Part shown: piece by piece, positions 1 through 11,013 of the stretch | Layout of the letters: each line of letters starts with the position of its first letter | Numbering within the stretch: position 1 is the first letter of the stretch | NCBI GenBank assembly: GCA_024500155.1 | Contig: CM044865.1 | Coordinates: forward strand, 36,139,776-36,203,775 | Direction of reading: 5' to 3' | DNA length: 64,000 bases | Source: Chenopodium formosanum | Lineage: Eukaryota; Streptophyta; Magnoliopsida; Caryophyllales; Amaranthaceae | Translations under genes and position numbers: made by a program | Notes under the pieces: model-generated | Told to the model about the DNA's origin: nothing | The model's database searches: none | What the model saw: only the letters and a program-made list of their open reading frames with translations

Positions 1-440
1 CAAGTGCATGGCATAAACGAATCAACATCCCACCAAACATGATAGGATACCCTCCCCCAAGCTTGAATGAGACAATATACTCAAACATAAACTAAATAAT
101 CCATGGGAGGGGAAAAGAAAGAAATCAATCCAACAAACCAACACAAGTCCAACGAGTCACCAACCATTAGAGAAAGATCTAGGAAAGATATTACCGGATA
201 TTGGTGGGTGTAATTACCCGCAAATGAACAAATTTAACCTTTCAAAGCCGATTTCCTCTTGAATTGAATCTCGATTTCCATATGCTAGCAAAAATAGGCA
301 TCAAACTTCCTTGATTCTTGATCCAAACCAATGCATAAGTGTATATCAAGTTATGTACCTAGCAAAAGGCACACAAACATTTCCATGAGAGAAAATCTAA
401 TCTAAAAAGAAAAGAAAATGAAAGCAATAAAAACCTCGGG

Positions 441-2183
441 TTACTTCCCAAGAAAGGCTTGTTTAACGTCCAAGCGAGACCGCTCTAGTAAATAATATTG
501 CAACGAACGCAAGAGCTTATCAAATGCACTACTACACATCTCATATGATAACAAGTAGGCAAATGAAGGGAGGAGGACGTGCAACAAGATTATTGCACGT
601 AAATGAGGAGGAAGATGCCAAAAGAAAGAAGAAAAATAAAAAGAAAAATCGAGAAAATAAGAAGAGAATGAAGAAGAAAAATAAGGAAAAGAATAAAAAG
701 GCAAAACCTCCTCAAAATCTTTTTGGGTGGCATAATCACCCATTTCCTCAATGATGGGAGGATGAGAAGGAAAAGTCTCATCAAACAAGAGAGGGTCCTC
801 AATAGGCTCTTTGACAAAAGAAGGGAGGAACATGGGATAGCAGGAGATGCGGTCAAATTTCCTTGAGAAAGGGACATGAGGAAGGGGAGGAGAAACAATG
901 GTCTCACAAAGCCTCACATCATCAACGAGGGCATGAAAATCAATCATAGAATCCTCAAAAGAACATTCATGACTCACATCTCCCTCAAACAAAAACTCTC
1001 CAATAGAAACAACCTCATCCTCCTCTCTATCACAACGATGAACAACAACTCCCTCAAGATCCTCAAAGCCTAGAGTCTCTAAACCATGCATGAAAGGATA
1101 AAAGTTTCTCTCAATCTCATCCCTTTCCCATGAAGCATTGCCAATGAACTCTCTCAAGAGGCTATAATGATTTGTTACACCTTCAATGAACATACTAGCC
1201 ATAACCTCAAATAAGTCCAAAGACTCATGGATAGAAGGGTCACAAACATGCAAGGTAGACTCATCAAGATGGGGAAGGGGGTTGGAAACCTCGAAATCGA
1301 CATTTTCTTCATTCAGAACTCTTCCACCATCACTCAAGGGACTCTCTATCTTTCTTGATTGCTCAAACTCATCATCATCATCCTCATGATCTCCCTCATT
1401 CAAACATGAAGATGGCTCACTCACATCCTCACCAAGGGAAGCTATCAAAGGGGGTAAATAAGGGGAAGGATGGCATTCAAGCTCAAATGGGGAATGAAAA
1501 GGATCAAAATCCTCAAAAATCCCCTCATCACGAGAAAATCTCCCCTCAACTTCACACCCTTGGCCCACATCATTCTCAAAAACACTCTCACACTCCAAAT
1601 GAGGTGCCTCACATCCATTTACATCAACCAAAGCACTCATCACTTGGGCAAGCCTCACTTCTCTCAATTTTTGTTCCTCTTGAAGCTCTTGGAGTTGTCG
1701 GGTGAGATATTGCATTTGAGAAAGAATTTGGGCTTCAATGTTATTGGGTTGAGGTTCATGATCAAATTCAAATTGCACATCATCAACATTAGCACAAACC
1801 TCATCAAAATGAGCATAAGGGGGAAAGGTGTCAATTTGCATACTTGGATTATCACTAGGCACATAAGAAGTATCAAGAGAATTCATGCAAAAATTAAAAG
1901 AATCTTGGCATTGAGAATCAAAGTTAGAAACATGAGATTCTCTATCTAAAGAATCCTTAGTAAGCCATGTGAAGAAATCCCACGCATCATGCATAGACAA
2001 ATGACAAAATCTACCATTATTCATGTCCTCAACCATCCCCCTAGTATACTCATTCATGCCTCAATAAGCTATATCACAAGCATCATTAAGAGAACACCCA
2101 TGGTAACTAAGAAAACCATCTAGTCTTTCAAAGTAAGCATAAAAGGGTTCACCATCAAATTGAGGAAAAGATAAGCATGCCAT
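441..2183 (-). pseudogene. gag-like protein of element Y1, about 580 residues, one stop codon
   Basis: The frame starts at an ATG at 2181-2183 and is open to 441 except for a TGA at 2061-2063, where copy Y has TGG (Trp). Without it the product is about 580 residues; as it stands a 538-residue frame is open from the ATG at 2057. The N-terminal 90 residues look like a retrotransposon gag domain (PQFDGEPFYAYFERLDGF, then DAWDFFTWL). A likely coiled coil follows (QMQYLTRQLQELQEEQKLRE), then a long acidic region with a DHEDDDDE run. Near the C-terminus is a strongly hydrophobic stretch (LRAIILLHVLLPSFAYLL) that could span a membrane, followed by a basic tail. No zinc knuckle and no protease motif are seen. 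The gag assignment is by pattern; the role of the C-terminal half is unknown. Confidence 0.65.
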
Positions 2184-2275
2184 TTTTATACAAAGAACAA
2201 AGAAATGCAAACAAAAATCAAATTATATACAAGAACCTAGCTAATCTAATTAACACAAACTAATGAACGCCTTAG

Positions 2276-2293
2276 TCCCCGACAACGGCGCCA
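2276..2293 (-). promoter_or_regulatory. primer-binding site of Y1
   Basis: Minus-strand TGGCGCCGTTGTCGGGGA lies five bases inside the 5' LTR edge. It is the tRNA-complementary form usual in plant Athila elements. Copies Y and X carry the same site with at most one change. Confidence 0.85.
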
Positions 2294-2298
2294 AAATT

Positions 2299-3889
2299 TG
2301 ATCGAGGGTTTAAGTAGTGTCATTAGTCTACTAACCCTAATAAAATTAACAATTTATAATACCTAAACTACCCTAATACGAGTATAGGGGTAAGTAAAGG
2401 GTCGAACCCAAAAGGACTAAGTGTATCAATCTATGCTAATTAGACTACTAGGAAAGCTTGTGAGGTAAAGAGAGGTTCAACTAACACTACTAAGAGCAAA
2501 TAACTTAAACTAGGGAAAGTGGAATCTAATTACATCAATGCATTCGACAACATCAAACAATTAGATGAAAATGACCTCAATTAGGACGATTAACACATTT
2601 AACTCACTCTCGCGCAATTAAGCATGTTGATTATCCTACTAAACTAATTCACTCTCGTGCAACTAGCCTAGCAAAGGTATGGAAGAATTTAGACCCTCAA
2701 ACAACTTACTTTCGCACAATTGATTGAAAGCACGACTAAGAACATAGAATCAATTAGCTAGAAAGATTCTAATCCATAAAAGCATCATCCATACACAATA
2801 ATCAAGAAACCATTCCATACTAACCACAATCAATCATTAAATTAATCAACATAACCTTCATCCATTTCCCTAGAACAAACCTAAACTAACATGGTGAACA
2901 AAAACTAGGAAAACAAGGTAAAATAATAATAAAAGCAAGAACCAACCACTAAACTAATTAAACTACTCAAATCAACATATAAATAAGCAAAAACAATAAT
3001 AAATGAAAGCAATAAAGGTGAGAGAAAGTTAGGAAGACTCATTGAATTTATGAGAGGAAAAATCCACAAATTTGCTTCTTCAAAATCCCAAAAACTCCAT
3101 GAAAAATCCAAGCTTTCTCTCTCTAAACTACTCTAAACTAGAGAGAGAAACTCCTAATCTAACCTTAAGAGAGAGAAGCTCTCCTAAACTAACTAAGAAA
3201 ATAGCATAATAGATAACCCCCCCTTTTTTACAAAGAGTCCCGTCTATAAATATGTGGCTCCACACAAAAGAAAGAGACTTGGACAACAAGGCGCAAATGA
3301 ATCGTAAACCCAGTCATGCGCGCCCGCACATGAGTCCTGTGCGCCCGCACACAATGTGTGTGCGCCCTCTCATCGTAGTGTGCGGCCGCAACTTTGTGGG
3401 TACGGGGAAAATAAGTGCGCCCGCACATGAGTCATGCGCGCCCGCGCAAAGGTGTGTGCGCCCGCACAGCGGTCGCGCATAGGGTCGCGCAAACTCTCTG
3501 GTTTTGCTCTGTTTCTTCAGTCTGGCTGTGCGGGTTCTGACATGGCTGCGCGCCCGCACAGCCTCACATGTGCGCCCGCGCATAAGCCGCACAGCACCCG
3601 GCGCACAACATTTAACTTGGCTTCTTGATATCCTCTTTCTTTCGGCGCATAATTCCTACAAAACCAAAGCATGGAGATCAAAATAAAAACAAAGAAAATA
3701 AGATAAATTAAATAAATTAAAAAAATAAGCTAAAAACTATCAAAAACCACTTAAAAACTCGAAATTAAGATAAAAGACGAGAATAAGTAAATAAAGAAAT
3801 AAAGGACAAAAAGGGTTAAATTAATGGAAAAATAAGCCGAAAAATGACTTAATAAACACCCTAAAAAGTGGCATAAAATTCACTTATCA
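2299..3889 (-). repeat. 5' LTR of Y1 (1.59 kb)
   Basis: The LTR reads TGATAAGTGA...CTCGATCA on the minus strand. The R/U5 part (2299-3160) is closely similar to the LTRs of Y, but the U3 part is different and about 1.1 kb shorter. On the minus strand a cluster of GC-rich words (GCGCCCGCAC and variants, 3310-3605) precedes a TATAAATA-like box (3245-3252) and a leader rich in CTCTCT/GAGAGA. Small frames in this stretch are by-products of the GC-rich words and are not genes. Confidence 0.85.
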
Positions 3890-4490
3890 TATAGTCATTA
3901 TGTTCTTGTTGATCGGTGTGTGTGCTGATAAGTGAAAGCATGATAGTGTGTTTAATTACGCTTATGTACTTAGCTTTGCTGATTGTGTGTGTGTTTGTGT
4001 ATTTGGCCATGTCTTTATCTTGGCCCTATGATGACCCATTTTTAATGGAGAGTAGTGGAGACAAGTAGAGATAAGCTTTTCAGGTATTGAGGCATGTTCT
4101 TGATGGGGCACGAGTGAAGAGGGAATCATGCTAGTTTATATTAGTTACAATGTGTTTCTGCTTTAATTATTTATGCTATTATTTATATGTGGAGCTAATA
4201 TCAAGTTTGGATTTGGTTAGATTTTTTAAAAAAAGGGTCTTTAATGGTTCCAAGTTGTAGGTTGATTTTCATTTTACTTCGCTCATTTTGGTTTTAACTT
4301 TACTTTCGTTTGGTTAGCTTTTCAAGTTGGTTTGTTTTGGAAAGGTTTTTAAAATTAGTCTTCCGCTGTGTATCTTTGATATTTGCCTTAACCGTTTCAG
4401 GGTGGCGGTAATGTCTTAGATATTCCTATTTAAAGTTTTATACATGGCAAAACAGGTATTTTAAAATAAAGGAATTTCTAGGGTGTTACA
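3890..4490 (+). repeat. possible truncated LTR of a chromovirus (Tekay/Del-like)
   Basis: There is no coding capacity. The tract ends in GGAATTTCTAGGGTGTTACA, and a GGTGTTACA-type end is common in plant Tekay/Del LTRs. A GGTGGCGGTAATGTC segment about 90 bases upstream also fits such LTRs. No second LTR or internal region is present, so the assignment is tentative. The left limit is simply the edge of Y1. Confidence 0.35.
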
Positions 4491-5198
4491 CACATCATTC
4501 AGAAGTTCATATCATCAAAAGCTCTATTGTTCAGAGGCGCGAGGACATATTAAAAAGAAGCTCTTTGTTCAGAGACGCGTGGACATATCCAAAAAAAAGA
4601 AAAACTCTTTGTTCAGAGGCGCGTGAAACACATTAAAAAAAAAAAAGAGAGAAGCTCTTTGTTTAGAGACGAGTGAACATCGAAACAGCAAGATGGCGTT
4701 CCCTAGATTGTGGAGAGTTGTCAAAAACAACTGAGGATTGTTTCAAGCGAAGCAATCTTCGATAGTATTCCCTTAGACGTGGAATATTATCAAAGCGAAA
4801 GAGGAATGTTTCAAGCGAAGCAATCTTTGATAGTATTCTCTTGGACGTGGAGTATTATCGAAGCGGAAGAGGATAGTTTCAAGTGAAGCAATCTTCAATA
4901 TTGGAAGTAGTTACGGGCGTAGCGGTTTTCAAGCGGGGTGACATTCTCTTGGCAAGAGGTCATCAAAACAATAAAGCGGCAGCAAATCGGTTACTTTTAG
5001 AGACGTGTGCTCGACGGTGCAAGATACGCGTTTCTTAACTCTTTTATCTGTTTAACTAACGCTAGTTTTGCAGGTATCGGCGTTACAAGAGTGATTTAGG
5101 ATCGCAGAACGTTCTGAATCATTCTCCGTCCCTATCGATACTTTGACTTTTTTTTTCAAACCTTGTGTTTCTGCAAACATAGTCAAAGTGGGGGCTTC
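4491..5198 (+). mobile_element. 3' internal tail of a Tat/Ogre-like retrotransposon with short tandem repeats
   Basis: This non-coding tract contains two families of imperfect direct repeats. The first is built on CTCTTTGTTCAGAGACGCG (four copies, 4527-4675). The second is about 65 bases long, built on AAGCGAAGCAATCTTCGATAG (about three copies, 4740-4900). It ends in a polypurine tract, CAAAGTGGGGGCTTC (5184-5198), immediately before an LTR start. Tandem repeats just upstream of the 3' LTR are known from Tat/Ogre elements. The pol region is missing. Confidence 0.6.
5184..5198 (+). promoter_or_regulatory. polypurine tract before an Ogre-like 3' LTR
   Basis: AAAGTGGGGGCTTC directly precedes TATAGACACC. 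The same layout (AAGCTTGGGGG, then TGTAGACACC) is present where the solo LTR begins at 43117, although there the G-run belongs to the Athila target sequence. Confidence 0.6.
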
Positions 5199-7136
5199 TA
5201 TAGACACCCATTTGTGTCTCCCCAAAAACAAAACCCGGTGATGAGTACCTTTCGCGTCGAATCATAACCGAATGAAGTGAAAACGTGGAAAGTCTAGTGT
5301 TGCGGATAGTTTTAATTACTTTTCTCTTCTCTCTGTTTTTAAAAACTTATTTTAAAAAAACAGACAATTTAGTTTGGTTGGTCCATGATATGGGTCCAGT
5401 AGTAGTGTAGTTGGATGGGGCTTGACAAGAGCTTTCCAACGATATATTATAAGTTCAATTCCGATGAATATTGAGGAAGTTATGGCCAATTTACTAAACT
5501 GGGCCCAGTTAGAGCCTTATATGCGGCCTAATTATCTAGGAGGGGCCTAATATAGATTTATCATTCCTAATGCAATTGGGAATGGTTTTAGTCTTCTAGA
5601 TTCTTCTAGAAGGTTCTTTTCATTCCTAATTCAATTAGAATTGATAAATTGACTTTTGTTGACTTTTCAGAGTTTTAATTAAGATTAAAGAGCATTTTTG
5701 AGGAAAAATACGATTTTATCCTCCTGTACGTCAATTTTTATCTGATTTTAAGAAAACGCGTGAATTTCCAGATTAGCGCCAAACACCAGTTGTAGCGCCT
5801 GGCGCTAGCATTGGCCCCTGGCGCCAATAGCCAGCGTTGGCGCTGGTTCGATTTTATCTGCGCCAGAACTCTGTTTTAATATTTTATCTTTTTGGCTGAT
5901 TTTCTCTAAAAATAACGTGCTAAAAACTCCGTTTTCGATAACCAGTTTTCATCAACAACCAATTTTGTTTCTCTTCTATAATTCACCAACTCTCATCAAG
6001 ATTCTTTTGATCATTCTTTCTCTTTTTCTAAACTAGCTTCTCTCAAATATAAAAAATTCCGCATTCATTAGATCTAGATACACCTAGCCATATTCGCAGT
6101 TGCCTTCGCCCTAGAGGTGAAAGGGTTTAATTTTTGAGGGTTTGGTCCCAAATCTCTCTTTCAATTATTTAATTTAACCGTTTTGATTTTATATTTTCCT
6201 TGAAGTTACTAACGCGTGTATTTTGTTATTAGAAAAAGGTACGAGGCATCAAAGTAAGTGCTTTAATGGTTTTATTGATGTTATGATATAGAGTTCACGT
6301 TTAGGTTGTTATTATGGTTCCTAGTATCATGTCTAGGGTAACATTAATACCAAGTATGATTAAAAGTATGATGCCTTTTATGTTCTTCCTAATATTTATG
6401 ATTGTTAGTATCATGTTAGGGATAATGCTTTAATTTTTAATGCTTAGTGACATGCTTGAGTTTGTTATTCATCTTGTTAGTATCATGCCTAGGATCTTGC
6501 TATTATTATGCTTTCACTTGATTTATGATTATAGATTTATGATTAATATTATTATGATTGTGATTATAATGATCATAATTATGATTATAATTATTATTAT
6601 TGTTATTCTGATTATTATTATGTTGCTTGATTATATTTATTTATTATTTATTACTTGATCACACCTTTTATTCATGTTTAAAGGGAATTAGTACTTGTAA
6701 TCACGCTTAATAAGATAATTAATAATCTTGTTTAGGGTTTATATGATTATGATTATAGTTTTATTTGTGCATTAATATTTAACTTACATAGATAAAAAGG
6801 TTTAGGGTTAATCCAATTGATTGCATGTTAATCAGAAATCGCACATGAATACGATCTGAATAAAGTAGAGGCCTATTATTAAGGCAGGTTCAATCTCTTA
6901 GGTTGGATTTGTACCTTCATCCTCGAACCCTTATTTGGTTCAAGACCTTATTGGAGTTGACGATCTCTTGGATCGTTAAGGGGTGTAACCTTCACCCTGT
7001 GAACGGTTTACAAGTTCCTAAAACTTGTTGGCGACTCTTTTGCTCTATCTTCTTCCCTTTTGAACGCCACCGTACTTTAGTGTATGATCACAGTGGGGTT
7101 CGAGCTAGGGGATTAACGATTGAAATATTCCCTACA
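5199..7136 (+). repeat. Tat/Ogre-like 3' LTR (1.94 kb)
   Basis: The LTR starts TATAGACACC (TG mutated to TA) and ends CCCTACA. It is homologous along much of its length to the solo LTRs at 43117-45208 and 60193-62285. Shared blocks are GTCTCCCCAAAA near the start, TTGAAGTTACTAAC in the middle, CATGTTTAAAGGGAAT, and GAACGGTTTACAAGTTCC near the end. A GCGCCA/TGGCGC word cluster lies at 5774-5866. A possible leader intron runs 6117-6232. Short frames inside it are not credible genes. Confidence 0.65.
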
Positions 7137-10100
7137 GGTAGATGTTTGACTAACATCGATACAGACTAGTACTCAAATAAGAGAACTTACAATACTCATG
7201 GTCTAGGAGAGAGGTTTCGATAACCATAATGAGAAGTATACTTATAACGATTTTTAAATCTCTTAAAGTACTCTCTTAGGTCAATCCAGTATGGTTCTAA
7301 ACCAATACCTTTTCAAATGATTTATGACAATCATGTCCTTGTAGCACAAGAAACGGTGCTATAAATCAAACTACATACTAATCTCAAGCGGTCATTAATC
7401 GTCAATAATTTAAATGACCTCGAGTAGGGATAATTTTTTCGATTAAAATATTTAATGTTCACTTTATTGTTGTTTCTTTATTCAAGACTAGTCTTGATAC
7501 CCTAATTTGAATATTCTCAAATCAAATGGACTCATAATTTAAAATAATTGAATAAAACCGGAGTGATAAAATTGCATGAAATTAAATTACACCAAAACCT
7601 GAATGGTTCATCTTATGATAAATGGCTTTTCCAAATGCTTTAAGAGTAATACTCTTTATAAAACATTTATAGAAATCACACCCATATTGAATGTGCTGGA
7701 TTTCTTTCGTGCAATTGTGAATGTTGTCATACAGTTATTGCATAGGTTTAGTTATAATTACTTTGCAAATTATTGCATCTTTATTATTGATCACTTTCAT
7801 AATAAGACGATAAAATTTGAGAGTGTTATGGATTATCTGTAATTTAGGATTTATTGTCCAAGTGATGGCTCCTACTCATTTTGATGATTGAGATCCTCAA
7901 CTTGACAACCTACAATAATCAATGTTCAACAACAAACTTTCCATTCAACAGATTATTGCCTTTAAAGCAACAATATTCTCAACATATATTTTAGTAGACT
8001 TCCTAATGATGCTTTTCTTGGGTATCACTCCATACGACTAAAAACAATTTGGGGTACCCTAATATCTTGTGATAATGGAAATTTACCTTAAATTTCCGTA
8101 CATTACACAAAGATGTACATCCATGTTACCATTCGCAAGCCACGATGCTTCTTACTTCGTGCTTTCAAATGGCTTCCTTTTTAAGAATCTCATCCTTGTT
8201 AAGGTTTGTGCTTGCAAAATCAAAAATTAAATTTTTGTTTGTTTCCATGAGTTAAGAACTCATCCTCTTACTTATCCAAGTGCTATGGCTGTTCTAGATC
8301 ATAATCTAACGATCTATTACTTAGATTCAAGTTGATTGGTACTATATACTTACTTCACATGCTCTAAACAAGTAAGTCGTGTGACGATTCCATATCGTAG
8401 CATGCATGATGGATTTAATTGTAGTATGATTCTCAATCTTATTCCATCCATGTGAAATTTTAGCTTATCCAGTTCCACTGAGTCTTGCTAAACTATTTGC
8501 TATGTGATATAGTTGAAAGTCTCTACTAGATTTTTTCTTGTTTTACTTAGTATTTAGCCTAGCTTCTACTTAGTTCAAACAGTTACTTAGTTTTATACAT
8601 ACGGGTTGAAAGCCTTTTAAGTCCTTTAATTCATGTTTAACACGGTAAATTCCTTTACCCGTTCAAACATTTTATTTAGTCTATACAATAGATCTTAATT
8701 CCCAATATGTACTATGTATCGTCTTTTGCTTGTCCATTGTCAAAAATACTTTCTAATCTAAGCATTTAGCATTTAATAGTTAATTCACAACAGAGTTCAT
8801 AAACTTCTTGTTGGACCTTGCAAGATTGACTCTTGCTCCCATTAAACTTCTTATCCATAAGAATTTCTATGTTTCTTCATAAGCCAATCCTTTTAATTAA
8901 CTATATAAGAAAACACGTTCCAATTCCTTTATGCAATGCTACCTTCAATCGCATCATGGATTTCTTGAGCTTGCTTTCAAATCTAATATTATTTAGATTT
9001 TTAAAACCCTTAGACTATTTCATAGTCACTTACAAAATCCTATTTTATGAAGGTAGCTAGTTTTGGTATCTATTTTCCATATTTCATGTGTGTAAATTTT
9101 CTAGAATAATCACAAAAAGACATGAGCATTCTGATTGGTTAATAGGTTTTTATTAAAATCAACTACGTGAAAATAATTATATCCTTTTCAACTAATCTAA
9201 CTATGTATGCATATACATTTCCACATTTGTTAGTTTTCTCGTTGAAAAGTTATTTGTTATCGATCGGTCTTTCACCCTTCATGCAAATTAATCAAGTTTT
9301 AAACATGATTTTTACACATGGAGTCTATTTCGGATTTTATGGCCTCTAACCATTATTCGAAATCCGGATTTGTGCTAGCTATCTTACAAGGCATTATTTC
9401 GTTACTTCTAATAGTATGCTTGTAAGTCTTAGGTTTATTTCTAACTTAATAGAAAATTTATAGGATTCAACCCAAACCTTTGGTGAATTTTATACCTGTA
9501 AGGGGTAATTACATTAAACACTTAGTTTTAAGGCGCTTTCAAAGCCCTTTCATTATGTTGCTCTTAATGCAATTTTTCAGATGTTTTATGAGTAATGAAT
9601 TCTCGACACTTGTAAAGTCCTTTTGTGTAGTCCTTTTAAGTATTCTTGATCAATCATTCTCATGATGCCCTTTTAAGTCTTCCAAGATTCTCAGTTAGAG
9701 CAACAAACATTATGTTCTCATTTAGGTTGTGGAGGTAATTCCCGTAGTCTCACATGAATGCTTACAAATAGACATGTATATTGTCTTTGGGTAAAATTTT
9801 GTTGTGAAACAAATTGTTAGCTCCCACTTGAGCTATCTTAGCCTTTAATGAGTTATTAAGCTCCCACTAAGCCACTTAGCTCCGACTGAGCCAGTGAGCT
9901 CCCGCTAAGGCTCATAGTTTTAGACAAATACTTGAAAAGATGTCTAGAAGTTAATTCTATCCATAACTGAATATGGTGTCCTTTCTTAGCTCTGACATTT
10001 TTTTAATGTAACATTAGTCATTTGTACAAATCTTTAAGAGTTTTATAGGGAAGGATGTGATCCATGATCGTTCAAGTCATTTTAAAATGGCATCGAGATC

Positions 10101-10508
10101 TCCATGAAGACACACTATGTTCTTTGTGGATTTATTTATGAAAATTTCAATTCATAACTTTGTGATGTTCACGCTTGGCTTAAGCAAATATTGCTCAATT
10201 TAATCTAGATGTTTTGGTATCTTGTTAAGTTAATTATGTACTTCATTGAACTCTTGAGCTACTTAAGTCAAGTTTGTTCACATTTGATGAATATAGCCAC
10301 ATCCTTTCAAATTTTTGTGAAACTCTGAACTAACCGAATCTTCTTTAGCGTTTTAAGTCAATTGTCTATGCCAAGAACAATAGCTCTTTACTTTTTCAGA
10401 TTTTAATAAGTAAGACTTGCTTGTCTTAGAGCAATTCCAAATCGATCAACTGACAAGAGCCTATATAGTGTTTAGGGTAAAAATAAACCCCAAAATGTGG
10501 TCTAATCC
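7137..10508 (-). mobile_element. heavily decayed Ty1/copia element, pol remnants on the minus strand
   Basis: No frame over about 90 codons survives, but minus-strand translation shows copia reverse-transcriptase landmarks in the correct order. At 9352-9274 it reads WLEAIKSEIDSMCKNHV, a stop, then NLINLHEG, resembling the opening block of plant copia RT. At about 8712-8688 it reads YILGIKIY, the usual block after the catalytic DD region. At about 7700-7620 FIKSITLKAFGKAI resembles the RNase H end (DPLTK-type). Many in-frame stops separate these pieces. The flanks (7137-7560 and 9500-10508) are AT-rich; I could not define LTRs. Forward-strand frames here are chance. Confidence 0.6.
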
Positions 10509-10981
10509 TGTAGGGACACGTGTCCCTATGGGAAGATGACGCGTGTTAGATGCCCTAAAAGCACTTGAAATCAGCAAGATAAAGGGCCCTTATTACATCA
10601 GGGCCCAAATCTTGAGGAACGTCATTGAAAGCCGAAAAGTGGCGCCCCCAAGCGACACGTGACACTCTTTGATTGTGCAGCCAATCATGTCACATAATTT
10701 TAGGGTACAAACCCTAAAGGGGCACACACTCCCACCCGTGTAAATACCCTAATCATTTATGATGGGAGGGGTGGATGGTTAAATAACTTTAAAAAGAGCA
10801 TTAAAGAGTTTTAACTTCTCTCTACTTTCTCTCTCTAAAATTTTTGTTACCCGATCTCTAACTTGATCGTCGGAGGCGAATATTTCGGTAAAGGAATATT
10901 CGTTCATTTCGCAGGTGTCCGTGTCTCATTGCCTGAAGAGCGCGACCAGTATCCCAGGAGATAACAAAATACCCCGAAACA
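10509..10981 (+). repeat. 5' LTR of the Tat element (473 bp)
   Basis: The LTR starts TGTAGGGACACGTG and ends CCCCGAAACA, right before the primer-binding site. It contains GACACGTGACA and a TC-rich leader (CTCTCTACTTTCTCTCTCT at 10818-10836). Its 3' part resembles the minus-strand LTR at 20042-20458: both share a GATCGTCGGAGGCG-like word, a CCGGTGTC/GCAGGTGTCC block and a final AAAACACCC/AAATACCCC end. Confidence 0.7.
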
Positions 10982-10983
10982 TT

Positions 10984-11001
10984 TGGCGCTGTTTGTGGGG
11001 A
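10984..11001 (+). promoter_or_regulatory. primer-binding site of the Tat element
   Basis: TGGCGCTGTTTGTGGGGA lies two bases after the LTR end. This is a TGGCGCCGT(C/T)TGTGGGGA-type site, typical of Tat/Retand elements, with one change. Confidence 0.75.
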
Positions 11002-11013
11002 TACTTGTCCGTT

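Larger units (their letters stand above)
1..3889 (-). mobile_element. Athila-like non-autonomous LTR retrotransposon Y1, 5' half (gag-only)
   Basis: On the minus strand the order is 5' LTR (3889-2299), primer-binding site, one long gag-like reading frame, then a non-coding tract that runs off the window edge. Positions 1-440 match 36110-36542 of the complete copy Y, so the missing part should be about 1.8 kb of non-coding DNA plus the 3' LTR. No protease, RT, RNase H or integrase motif is visible here or in Y. The group assignment rests on the Athila-style primer-binding site and on a 3' non-coding region in Y that resembles the Athila 3' end at 41480-46017. Confidence 0.8.

Noticed and set aside
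3228..3686. Overlapping Arg/Ala/His-rich frames on both strands
   Set aside because: They are translations of repeated GCGCCCGCAC words in the Y1 LTR; frames on both strands at once indicate composition, not coding.
6440..6658. Ile/Met-rich 72-residue frame
   Set aside because: It is a translation of ATTATTATGATT-type simple sequence within an LTR.
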